Source: an uncultured Pelagibacteraceae bacterium (GTDB lineage Bacteria; Pseudomonadota; Alphaproteobacteria; Pelagibacterales; Pelagibacteraceae). Taken from it: a DNA stretch of 39,619 nucleotides. The stretch's first letter is position 1. Every line of letters starts with the position of its first letter. Shown one piece after another: positions 8,574 to 16,299 of this stretch. A model generated the notes under the pieces. It had not been told where the DNA came from. It was given only the letters and a program-made list of their open reading frames with translations, and did no database searches. The stretch spans positions 1 to 39,619 of the forward strand of contig CABYJT010000004.1 of NCBI GenBank assembly GCA_902519455.1, read 5' to 3'. The position numbers and the translations under genes are program-made.

Positions 8574-9729
8574 TAATATTTTACCTAGCCAAAAAATTTT
8601 TAGCATTAAAGATGCAAGAGAACTGTCAAGAAAACGTCTACCTAAATTAGTTTTTGATTTTATTGATGGAGCATCTGGAGATGAAAAATTAGCAGAAATA
8701 AATAGCAAAGCGTTAGATCAGATTAGACTTGAACCAAAAGTTTTAAGAAATGTTGAGAAAAGATCTCTTAAGAAAAAAGTATTAGGTTATGAATTTGATT
8801 TTCCATTTGGTTTTGCTCCAATGGGAATGACTAATTTGTCATGGCCTGGAGCAGACGCTATGTTAGCAGCTGAAAGTGCGAGGAATAATATACCTACTTG
8901 TGTTTCTATGGCTTCTACTACAACGTTAGAAAAAATGTATGAACTTTCAGAAGGTCACTCCTGGATGCAGCTATATATATTTCAGGATGAAAATTTTGTT
9001 ATGGAACTTTTAGATAGAGCTAAGAATACTGGGTACGAGGTTGCAATATTAACTGTAGATGTTCCAGTGCTTTCAAGACGAACTAGGGATGATAAAAATG
9101 GTTTCTCCTATCCTTTTAAAATTGGTCCAAAACAATTTTTTGATTTTGCAACTCACCCTATCTGGTCTATTTCTACTTTGCTAAGTGGCATTCCTAAGCC
9201 AATGAATTATGTAACATCTAAAAGTGGTGATGGTATATTTAAAAGAAAAGAAAGTAGAGGTTCTACAGATTGGGATACTTTAAAGAGAGTAAGAGATAAA
9301 TGGAAAGGTAAATTGATAATTAAGGGAGTAATGTCTCCTGATGATGCAAAACAAATAAAAGAAGCAGGGGCTGATGCAATTCAAGTTTCAAATCATGGTG
9401 GTAGACAATTAGATAGTGCTACGGCTGCAATAAATATGCTTCCACTAATAAGAAAATCAGTTGGAAGTGACTTTCCTTTAATCTTTGATAGTGGAATAAG
9501 AAGTGGCAGTGATATAGTGAGAGCTCTTGCATTTGGTGCCGATTATGCAATGATTGGTAGACCCGTGATGTATGCAATGGGAGCTGATGGAAGAAAAGGA
9601 TTAAGGAGAATTGTGGAAATAATCAAAGAAGAAGCTAGCACTACACTCGGGTTAGTAGGATTAAATGATATTAATGATGTTACTTCTAATATAGTAATAG
9701 ATAGTACTGTAAATAAGGTAAATTACTAA
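8566..9729 (+). CDS. FMN-dependent alpha-hydroxyacid dehydrogenase (lactate dehydrogenase/glycolate oxidase family)
   Basis: 387 residues, the usual length for the LldD/glycolate oxidase/mandelate dehydrogenase family. Visible features are FDFIDGASGDE near 30-40, FGFAPMGM near 81-88 (FMN binding), the active-site Tyr in MQLYIFQ (Y137), the catalytic base in NHGGRQLD (H277, R280), and the phosphate-binding end DSGIRSGSDIVRALAFGADY with IGRPVMYA. Such enzymes oxidise a 2-hydroxyacid to a 2-ketoacid, passing electrons to a quinone, a cytochrome or oxygen. The gene overlaps the S51 gene by 8 bases and is followed directly by a ThDP enzyme, which suggests that the ketoacid product is then decarboxylated. 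L-lactate remains a possible substrate, but the context points to something else. Confidence 0.92.
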   Translation: MSDNILPSQKIFSIKDARELSRKRLPKLVFDFIDGASGDEKLAEINSKALDQIRLEPKVLRNVEKRSLKKKVLGYEFDFPFGFAPMGMTNLSWPGADAMLAAESARNNIPTCVSMASTTTLEKMYELSEGHSWMQLYIFQDENFVMELLDRAKNTGYEVAILTVDVPVLSRRTRDDKNGFSYPFKIGPKQFFDFATHPIWSISTLLSGIPKPMNYVTSKSGDGIFKRKESRGSTDWDTLKRVRDKWKGKLIIKGVMSPDDAKQIKEAGADAIQVSNHGGRQLDSATAAINMLPLIRKSVGSDFPLIFDSGIRSGSDIVRALAFGADYAMIGRPVMYAMGADGRKGLRRIVEIIKEEASTTLGLVGLNDINDVTSNIVIDSTVNKVNY

Positions 9730-9730
9730 A

Positions 9731-11473
9731 ATGAGTGAAAATAAAATTAGAGGTGGGGCGTTACTTGCAAGAGCTCTTAAAGACAAAGGAATTAGTAAAG
9801 TTTTCACACTTTCAGGAGGTTTTTGTAATCCAGCAATTGAAGGTTTTGCTGAGTGCCAAATTGAGGTTATAAACACTCCTCATGAGCAGATTGCTGGGCA
9901 TTTAGCAGATGGCAATACAAGGATTACACGTAAACCATCAGTCTGTTTAGTTGGACCTGAAGGATTTACTAATGCTGTCCCTTCAATGATGGAAGCTTGG
10001 GGCGAGAGAAGTCCCATTATTTACATTACAGGATCTAGCAGTCTTAAAAGACAAGGTTCAGGTGGTTTTAAAGAAATTGACGATGTTTCAATTGCAGCCC
10101 CTTTAACCAAATATAGTGCAAGTATTACTGATGGAAATAGAATAAGAGAATTTGTAGACAAAGCATATCATATTGCAACTAATGGGTATCCTGGCGCTGT
10201 TCATCTTAGTCTTCCTGTTGATATAATGTTTTCATCTTTTGCTGAGGAAGTTGGTTTAGAAGAAAGACCATATTCTCAAAAAGCAAAACCTATAGCAAAA
10301 GCGTGGCCAGATCCAAATTCACTTTCAGAAGTTTTAGAACTTGCTTGTAATTCAAAAAAACCAGTCATCATTGGTGGACATGGTGTTTGGTGGTCACATT
10401 CAGAAAAAAATCTTGAAGCAGCTGGTAACAATTTAAATATACCAATATTTAATGTTCCGTATCATCAAAAATTATTAGGAGAGGAATCTAACGCTTACAT
10501 GGGGTTGGCTGATATACATCAATACCCTCCCTCAGAATTTGCATTACACAATTCAGATCTAGTTCTTGTTATTGGAGCGAGATTAGATAATCAATTAAAT
10601 TTTGGAAATCCACCTTTTATACCTGAATCAACAAAATTAGTTTGTGTAAATGGTTCACATGAAGAATTAGAACTTAATAGAGCTGCGGATTTAAGTTTAC
10701 TAAGTGATCCTGGTGTTTTTTTAGACACATTATCTAACTTAAAAAAAAATAATAAATGGTCTTTAGGTACAAATTGGTTTGAGGAAAATAAAAAAAAGAA
10801 GAAAGAGTGGGTTGATAAATCTTTAAAAGATTTAGAAATTGAAGCTGAAGCATCAAAAAAAAATGGAGGAAAAATTCACCCTCTACAACTTTCATTGGAT
10901 GTTCAAGATGCAATGAATGAAAATGATTGGCTTGTAATCGATGGAGGAAATACTCATTTTTGGTCAGAAATTGCTATCAACATTGCAGGTGCCAAAGGGA
11001 AAAAATTAAAAGGGATTTTGCATCCTGGAACTTTTAGTATGTTAGGTGTTGGAGTTTCATTCGCTCTATCTGCTAAAAATCATAATCCAGATTCAAATGT
11101 AGTTCTGATTAGCGGTGATGGTGCATTTTTATCAGGAGGTATGTCTATTGAAAGTGTATTTTATGAGAAAAAACCTATTACTGTTGTAATTGATAATAAC
11201 GGGGGCCTTGCTTCAATTGGTCAGCAACAAGAGAGGTTATTTAAAAGTGGAAAAAGTGTGGGAACTGATTTTCGTGATATACCATTTCACAAGATATTTG
11301 AGGGTTTTGGAGGCCATGGAGAATTAGTTAATAAAAGAGAAGAACTAGGTCCAGCGCTTAAAAGAGCTATGGAAAGTGGAAAACCCGCGTGCGTGAACGT
11401 TAAAGCAAAACCTGTATTAAGCCCAATAGTCTCTGCAGTTGCAAGTAAAAGAGAGAAATCATCAATAGAATAA
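9731..11473 (+). CDS. Thiamine-diphosphate-dependent enzyme (acetolactate synthase/2-ketoacid decarboxylase superfamily)
   Basis: 580 residues with the three-domain layout of the acetolactate synthase superfamily. The conserved Glu that activates ThDP is in TPHEQIAGHLADG (E52). The C-terminal ThDP motif begins with GDG at 462-464 and closes with IDNNGG near 490. The central domain is seen around KPVIIGGHGVWW and LVIGARLDNQLNFG. The family includes acetolactate synthase, glyoxylate carboligase, oxalyl-CoA decarboxylase and benzoylformate or sulfopyruvate decarboxylases; I cannot choose among them. No small regulatory subunit gene (ilvH) is next to it, which argues against branched-chain amino acid synthesis. 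It starts one base after the FMN dehydrogenase stop, so the pair probably acts in sequence: hydroxyacid to ketoacid, then decarboxylation or carboligation. Confidence 0.88.
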   Translation: MSENKIRGGALLARALKDKGISKVFTLSGGFCNPAIEGFAECQIEVINTPHEQIAGHLADGNTRITRKPSVCLVGPEGFTNAVPSMMEAWGERSPIIYITGSSSLKRQGSGGFKEIDDVSIAAPLTKYSASITDGNRIREFVDKAYHIATNGYPGAVHLSLPVDIMFSSFAEEVGLEERPYSQKAKPIAKAWPDPNSLSEVLELACNSKKPVIIGGHGVWWSHSEKNLEAAGNNLNIPIFNVPYHQKLLGEESNAYMGLADIHQYPPSEFALHNSDLVLVIGARLDNQLNFGNPPFIPESTKLVCVNGSHEELELNRAADLSLLSDPGVFLDTLSNLKKNNKWSLGTNWFEENKKKKKEWVDKSLKDLEIEAEASKKNGGKIHPLQLSLDVQDAMNENDWLVIDGGNTHFWSEIAINIAGAKGKKLKGILHPGTFSMLGVGVSFALSAKNHNPDSNVVLISGDGAFLSGGMSIESVFYEKKPITVVIDNNGGLASIGQQQERLFKSGKSVGTDFRDIPFHKIFEGFGGHGELVNKREELGPALKRAMESGKPACVNVKAKPVLSPIVSAVASKREKSSIE

Positions 11474-11475
11474 TC

Positions 11476-11811
11476 GTGGCAACTTTTTCTTCTCACTTAT
11501 TGGATGCAACAAATGGCTCACACGCAGCAAATGTTGATGTAATTATTTATCAAATTAATGAAAATGGAAAAAAGAAAGTTTTCTGCGAAACTAAATCTGA
11601 TGAAGGTGGACGAATACTCCAAGAATTTGAATTAAGTAAAGACGACTGCAAGTGTGAGTATGAAATGGTTTGTAAAACTGGCAATTATTTTTCAGAAAAA
11701 AAAATAGTTTCAGAAATTAACATTAAATTTCAAATGGAAGATCAAAATAAAAAATATCATATTCCAATAATAATTTCTAAAAATAGCTACACAGTGTGGT
11801 GGTCTAAATAA
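11476..11811 (+). CDS. Transthyretin-like protein related to 5-hydroxyisourate hydrolase, with altered C-terminus
   Basis: 111 residues from a GTG start 2 bases after the ThDP gene stop. The fold is recognisable from SSHLLDATNG at the N-terminus, GGRI in the middle and KYHIPIIIS near the end, which line up with 5-hydroxyisourate hydrolase (HIUase) of purine breakdown. The expected catalytic His7, Arg46 and His95 are present. However, the family's C-terminal YRGS tetrapeptide is replaced: the protein ends in YTVWWSK, giving WWSK at 108-111. No uricase, OHCU decarboxylase or allantoinase gene is in the window. It therefore probably acts on a different cyclic amide or lactone-like intermediate of this operon, or has a non-catalytic role. 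No signal peptide is seen. Confidence 0.8.
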   Translation: MATFSSHLLDATNGSHAANVDVIIYQINENGKKKVFCETKSDEGGRILQEFELSKDDCKCEYEMVCKTGNYFSEKKIVSEINIKFQMEDQNKKYHIPIIISKNSYTVWWSK

Positions 11812-11812
11812 A

Positions 11813-12979
11813 ATGAGTAAAGAAAATTTAATTACACAAAAAAATATAAAATTAAATATGTCTAGGCGTATAAGACGAACTCCATTTACAAATAAAGTAG
11901 AGGAATGTGGAGTATCTGATTTTACTGTTGTTAATCACATGCTACTACCAAAAGGTTTTAAAAATACTGTAGAAGAAGACTACTGGCATTTAAGAGAACA
12001 GGTTCAAGTGTGGGATGTATCTTGCCAGAGACAAGTACAAATTACAGGGCCTGATGCTGAAAAATTGGTCCAAAAAATGACACCACGATCCATAAAAAAA
12101 ATGGAGACTGGTAAATGTTTTTATATTCCAATAATTGACGATACAGCTGGGATGATTAATGATCCAGTTTTATTAAAACTAGACGATGATATGTTTTGGA
12201 TTTCTATTGCAGACTCTGATATATTACTTTGGGCAAAAGGAATTGCTTTAGGATCAAAATTAAATGTAGAAATTATCGAACCAGATGTATATCCACTAGC
12301 TATTCAAGGTCCAAAATCTGAGGATCTACTAATTTCAATTTTTGGTGATGATATAAAAAAGTTAAAATTTTTTAATTTTAAAGTGTTTGATTTTTTTGGA
12401 ACTAAACAAATTATTGCAAGATCTGGTTACAGTAAACAAGATGGTTTTGAAATATATTTTAAAGGATTTGAAACACATTTTAATGAGATAGAACTCGGAG
12501 AAAAACTTTGGGAAACTATATGGGAGAATGGAAAAAAATTTAATATTTCTCCAGGATGTCCAAATTTAATTGATAGAATTGAGGCTGGGTTAATGTCTTA
12601 TGGAAATGACTTTACAAGAGAAAATAATCCACTTGAGTGTAATCTTGAAAAATACTGCAAACAAGAGGATGATCATGATTTTATAGGCAAAAAGGCTTTA
12701 AGAAAGATCCAATCTGATGGAATTGTACAAAGAATGAGAGGAATTTTGTTTGATGGAGATCCGTGTAAGCCAACCGGTGTGCCTTTACCAGTATACTCAA
12801 AAGATAATGTAAAAATTGGGCAAATTGCATCTGGAATATATTCTCCAGGATTTCAAAAGAATATAGGCCTTTCTATGATTTTAAAAGATTATTGGGAAAT
12901 TGGAAATGAGGTTTTTGTAAATACTTTCAATGGAAAAAATAGAAAAGGCATTATAACTTCTTTACCATTCCCAGATTAA
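11813..12979 (+). CDS. dmdA: DmdA-like dimethylsulfoniopropionate demethylase family protein
   Basis: 388 residues. From memory of DmdA, the N-terminal half agrees closely: SRRIRRTPFT near 17-26, VVNHMLLPKGF near 39-49, QVWDVSCQRQV near 65-75, AGMINDPVLLK near 112-122, WISIADSDILLWAKG and AIQGPKSEDLL. The segments ARSGYSKQDGFEIYF and GCPNLIDRIEAGLMSYGND also fit. DmdA moves a methyl group from DMSP to tetrahydrofolate, giving methylmercaptopropionate and 5-methyl-THF; it is the entry step of DMSP demethylation in SAR11 and roseobacters. The usual dmdB/C/D genes are not adjacent here, and a second GcvT-like gene opens the operon, so this could be a DmdA paralog acting on a related sulfonium or quaternary ammonium compound. 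Family assignment is firm; the exact substrate is not. Confidence 0.78.
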   Translation: MSKENLITQKNIKLNMSRRIRRTPFTNKVEECGVSDFTVVNHMLLPKGFKNTVEEDYWHLREQVQVWDVSCQRQVQITGPDAEKLVQKMTPRSIKKMETGKCFYIPIIDDTAGMINDPVLLKLDDDMFWISIADSDILLWAKGIALGSKLNVEIIEPDVYPLAIQGPKSEDLLISIFGDDIKKLKFFNFKVFDFFGTKQIIARSGYSKQDGFEIYFKGFETHFNEIELGEKLWETIWENGKKFNISPGCPNLIDRIEAGLMSYGNDFTRENNPLECNLEKYCKQEDDHDFIGKKALRKIQSDGIVQRMRGILFDGDPCKPTGVPLPVYSKDNVKIGQIASGIYSPGFQKNIGLSMILKDYWEIGNEVFVNTFNGKNRKGIITSLPFPD

Positions 12980-12995
12980 CCTTATATTTATTGAA

Positions 12996-14120
12996 ATGTT
13001 TAAACCTGTAATTGCTGGCTTCTCAAGATCGCCTTTCACAATGGCGAGAAAAGGTGCTCTCGTAGATACAAAGCCAGTAAATTTACTAGCGGAAGTGATT
13101 AAAAATTTAGTTGCTAAGTCCAATGTTAAAAAAGAGGATATTGAGGATATTGTTGTTGGTTGTGCATTTCAAACTGGAGAGCAGTCATTTAATATTGGAA
13201 AGTTAACAACATTTTTAACTAATATGGATGTTAAAACTTCTGGAATGACAGTTGATAGATGGTGTGGTTCCTCAATGGAAGCTATTCATATTGCTGCAGG
13301 TAAAATTTCGTTAGGAGCAGGAAAAGTATTTATATGTGGAGGTGTGGAAAGTATGACTAGAGTTAATACAGGTTTTGATCCAATACCTTATCCAGAAAAT
13401 AAAAATGATAATCCGCACGTTTATTTTTCAATGGGAACTACTGCTGAAAATGTTGCCAAAAAATATAATATTTCAAGAAATGAACAACAGGAATTTGCAA
13501 TCTCAAGTCATCAAAAAGCACATGAAGCACAAACAAAAGGTTATTTTAAAAATGAAATTGTATCAATCGGAGATTGTGATACCGATGGAAATATTAGACC
13601 AGGCAGCACAATGGAAAAGTTGGATGGATTAAAACTCGCGTTCGATGAAAATGGTACTGTTACAGCAGCCACTTCATCACCTTTAACCGATGGTGCAGCT
13701 GCAACATTAATTTGTGAAGAAAGTTATGCAAAAGAAAATAATTTAAATATTTTGGGAAGAATTGTATCTACTGCAGTACAAGGGTGTGACCCTGACTATA
13801 TGGGATTAGGTCCAATTGGAGCATCAAAAAAAGCTTTGGAAAGAGCTAAATTGACAGCAGATAAAATTGATATTGTTGAATTGAATGAGGCTTTTGCGTC
13901 GCAATCCTTAGCATGTATTAAAGATTTAGGTATTGATAAAGATAAAGTTAATTTAGATGGCGGAGCACTTGCCCTTGGACATCCTCTTGGAGCAACAGGC
14001 GCAAGAATTACGGGCAAAGCTGCTGAATTACTAAAAAGAGAAAATAAAAAATATGCACTTTCAACTCAGTGTATTGGTTTAGGTATGGGAATTGCTACAG
14101 TGATTGAGTCTGTAAACTAA
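12996..14120 (+). CDS. Thiolase (acetyl-CoA C-acyltransferase)
   Basis: 374 residues with all thiolase landmarks: the acyl-accepting Cys90 in VDRWCGSSMEA, the NEAFA motif, GGALALGHPLGATGAR carrying the catalytic His, and the second Cys in TQCIGLGMGIA. It either cleaves a 3-ketoacyl-CoA with CoA or condenses acetyl-CoA units in the cytoplasm. The start ATG lies 16 bases after the DmdA-like gene stop, so it is probably the last gene of the operon beginning at 6638. Its presence suggests that the pathway ends in an acyl-CoA, or that 3-ketoacyl-CoA degradation is merely co-expressed. It ends one base before the convergent stop of the permease gene at 14122, leaving no room for a dedicated terminator. 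Confidence 0.93.
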   Translation: MFKPVIAGFSRSPFTMARKGALVDTKPVNLLAEVIKNLVAKSNVKKEDIEDIVVGCAFQTGEQSFNIGKLTTFLTNMDVKTSGMTVDRWCGSSMEAIHIAAGKISLGAGKVFICGGVESMTRVNTGFDPIPYPENKNDNPHVYFSMGTTAENVAKKYNISRNEQQEFAISSHQKAHEAQTKGYFKNEIVSIGDCDTDGNIRPGSTMEKLDGLKLAFDENGTVTAATSSPLTDGAAATLICEESYAKENNLNILGRIVSTAVQGCDPDYMGLGPIGASKKALERAKLTADKIDIVELNEAFASQSLACIKDLGIDKDKVNLDGGALALGHPLGATGARITGKAAELLKRENKKYALSTQCIGLGMGIATVIESVN

Positions 14121-14121
14121 T

Positions 14122-14976
14122 TTATCTATTTATTCCTCTTAATCTCTCAGATCTTCTTCTCAAAAGTTCAGCAGTTAGTAAAATTAATACTGATAAAACT
14201 ATTAAGCAAGTTGCTACAGCTAAAATTGTAGGACTAAGCTGCTCTCTAAGACCTGTCCACATTTGAATTGGAATTGTTGTATTATCTAAGCCTGCTAAGA
14301 ATAATACGACTACAACCTCATCAAATGATGTTACAAAAGCAAATAAACCACCTGAAATTACTCCTGGTAATATTAATGGTAAGGTAATTTTCATAAATGT
14401 ATTATAAGGACTGCTTCCAAGACTAGATGCTGCACGTGTTATACTATGATCAAAACCTGATAATGTTGCAGTAACTGTTATTACAACAAAGGGAGTTCCA
14501 AGAATAATGTGTGCTAATATAATACCCAAGTGTGTTGCTGCTAAACCTACTTTTGCCATAAAAAAGAATATTGCAACACCTGAAATAATCAGTGGAACTA
14601 TCATTGGAGAAATTAAAATTGCCATTATCAAACCTTTATATGGCATATGTCTACTGCTTAAACCCAATGCAGCAAGAGTACCCAAAATAATTGATCCTAA
14701 AGTTGCAAATATAGCAATTATAAAACTATTTCTTGCTGCTAATCCCCACGGATTTTTCGTTCCATAAATCATATCATTATACCACCTTAATGAAAAAGCA
14801 TCTGGATCCAGTCTCTTCATTCCATCTGTAAAGACTAAAAATTCCTCCGCATTAAATGATAATGGAAAAATTACAAATAAAGGTGCAATTAAAAAGAAAA
14901 AAACACATCCACAAACAAAAAGATAAAAATAATGCCAAATTCTATAATGTGGTTCTGTATATTTCGGTAAAGCCAT
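14122..14976 (-). CDS. potC: Pot-type ABC transporter permease (PotC family)
   Basis: 284 residues with six predicted membrane helices and the EAA-type cytoplasmic loop (RAASSLGSSPYNTFMKITLP), as in PotC of spermidine/putrescine importers. The length is normal. A good ribosome site (AGGAT) precedes the ATG, and the start is 2 bases after the potB stop. It is the last gene of the minus-strand unit eutA-like, doeA-like, potA, potD, potB, potC. The family also transports compounds other than polyamines (for example 2-aminoethylphosphonate), so the name gives the family, not a proven substrate. The neighbouring ectoine-hydrolase-like gene suggests an ectoine-like ligand. Confidence 0.88.
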   Translation of the reverse strand: MALPKYTEPHYRIWHYFYLFVCGCVFFFLIAPLFVIFPLSFNAEEFLVFTDGMKRLDPDAFSLRWYNDMIYGTKNPWGLAARNSFIIAIFATLGSIILGTLAALGLSSRHMPYKGLIMAILISPMIVPLIISGVAIFFFMAKVGLAATHLGIILAHIILGTPFVVITVTATLSGFDHSITRAASSLGSSPYNTFMKITLPLILPGVISGGLFAFVTSFDEVVVVLFLAGLDNTTIPIQMWTGLREQLSPTILAVATCLIVLSVLILLTAELLRRRSERLRGINR

Positions 14977-14978
14977 AA

Positions 14979-16232
14979 TTATCCTAGTTTAATATTATCA
15001 ACTCCTACAAGTTTGTTATAAATCCAATAGATTACAAGTACTCCTGTCAAAAGCATTAAACCCATCGCAGACGCAAAACTCCAATCTAAAGTACTCTTCA
15101 TGTGATATGCTATTTGGTTACTAATAAGTGTTCCTGAAGCTCCACCTACTAAGGCTGGGGTTATGTAATACCCAATTGCAAGGATAAATACTAATAAGCA
15201 ACCTGCCCCAATACCTGGAATTGTAAGTGGAAAATAAACTTTAAAAAAAGCAGTAGCTGGTGTTGCTCCTAAAGATTTGCCAGCTCTCATCAGACTAGGT
15301 GATATTGTTTTCATAACACTGTACAAAGGTAACACCATGAATGGTAATAATATTTGTGTCATTGCTACATAGGTACCAGTTTTATTGTACATCATTTCTG
15401 GTCTGTTATCGTCTGCAACGAGACCTATCCAAACAAAAAAGTCATTAACAATACCCTGTTGTTGTAAAAGAATCATCCAACTAGCAGTTCTTACAAGTAA
15501 AGAAGTCCAAAAAGGCAATAAGACACAAATCATTAGCAAATTACTATATTTCATGGGTAGAGTTGCCAATAAATGTGCAATTGGATAAGCCATTAAAAAA
15601 CAAAACAAAGTTACAAAAAAAGCAACCTCCACTGTTCTAATCCATAAAATTCTGTGAATTCGTCTATCCTCAGATACTTGAACAATTTTTCCATCTTCAT
15701 TTGAGTACATATCTATACCCTTAAGATATTTTGAATATGTATAAGATGGAGCTCTTCTTTTAATTGCTCTCCAATATTCAACATTTCTCCATCTTTTGTG
15801 AACTTTCATTATTTGTTCTTTGTAGTTTCCTTCCTCGAATTTCTTTTGTTTTCTGGCAAGTTTTTTTAAAACACTTTTAAAACCATTTTTTTCATAATTT
15901 AATTGTGTCTGTAATTTTCCTGCAGTTTTATTATTAACTAAAATTTTATAATCTAAATAAAATGCTTCAAAAACTTCTTCTGGTGGAAGTTCTTTACCAT
16001 CCCAGTTTTCCATTGCTTTATAGGTTTTGGGAAGCATATTTGTAACCATCTTATCATCTATGCTTCTAGAGAACATGTCTCCAATTGGAATCATGTATGT
16101 GATAATTAAAAATAATAATAATGGTGCAACTAGTAAAAAAGCTTTAATTTTATTTTTCTTTTCTGACTGTTTTAGACTTTCCTCTAGGGGAATTCCATCT
16201 GTTGTTAAAATTTTTCCTGTTTCTGAACTCAT
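14979..16232 (-). CDS. potB: Pot-type ABC transporter permease (PotB family) with a large periplasmic insertion
   Basis: 417 residues, against about 285 for E. coli PotB. The first membrane helix is at about 30-53 (FLLVAPLLLFLIITYMIP). It is followed by a charged region of roughly 140 residues (about 55-190, with YLDYKILVNN and RNVEYWRAIKRR) before the remaining five helices start near IRTVEVAFFVTLF. The EAA loop is visible as RAGKSLGATPATAFFKVYFP. The extra region must lie outside the inner membrane by topology, so it may contact the binding protein. The ATG directly follows the U-run of a terminator (16233-16264) and has no ribosome site of its own, so its expression should be low and dependent on read-through from potD. 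The next in-frame ATG is inside helix 1, so this start is preferred. Confidence 0.88.
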   Translation of the reverse strand: MSSETGKILTTDGIPLEESLKQSEKKNKIKAFLLVAPLLLFLIITYMIPIGDMFSRSIDDKMVTNMLPKTYKAMENWDGKELPPEEVFEAFYLDYKILVNNKTAGKLQTQLNYEKNGFKSVLKKLARKQKKFEEGNYKEQIMKVHKRWRNVEYWRAIKRRAPSYTYSKYLKGIDMYSNEDGKIVQVSEDRRIHRILWIRTVEVAFFVTLFCFLMAYPIAHLLATLPMKYSNLLMICVLLPFWTSLLVRTASWMILLQQQGIVNDFFVWIGLVADDNRPEMMYNKTGTYVAMTQILLPFMVLPLYSVMKTISPSLMRAGKSLGATPATAFFKVYFPLTIPGIGAGCLLVFILAIGYYITPALVGGASGTLISNQIAYHMKSTLDWSFASAMGLMLLTGVLVIYWIYNKLVGVDNIKLG

Positions 16233-16264
16233 AAAAAAAAAGGGCGGTCAATATGACCGCCCTT
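16233..16264 (-). terminator. Rho-independent terminator between potD and potB, abutting the potB start codon
   Basis: Positions 16240-16250 and 16254-16264 form a perfect 11-bp stem with GGGCGGTCA at its core and a three-base loop. In the transcribed (minus) direction it is followed by nine consecutive U residues (16241-16233), and the potB ATG starts at the very next base. It lies about 36 bases after the potD stop. A stem this GC-rich stands out in such an AT-rich region. It should end most potD transcripts, leaving only read-through for potB and potC. Confidence 0.9.
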
Positions 16265-16299
16265 ACTATAATATAAAATTAAAGTGTTTAAAACTTTAA

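Noticed and set aside
9731-11473. Acetolactate synthase of branched-chain amino acid synthesis
   Set aside because: No ilvH or ilvC neighbour, and it is coupled to a hydroxyacid dehydrogenase in a catabolic-looking operon.
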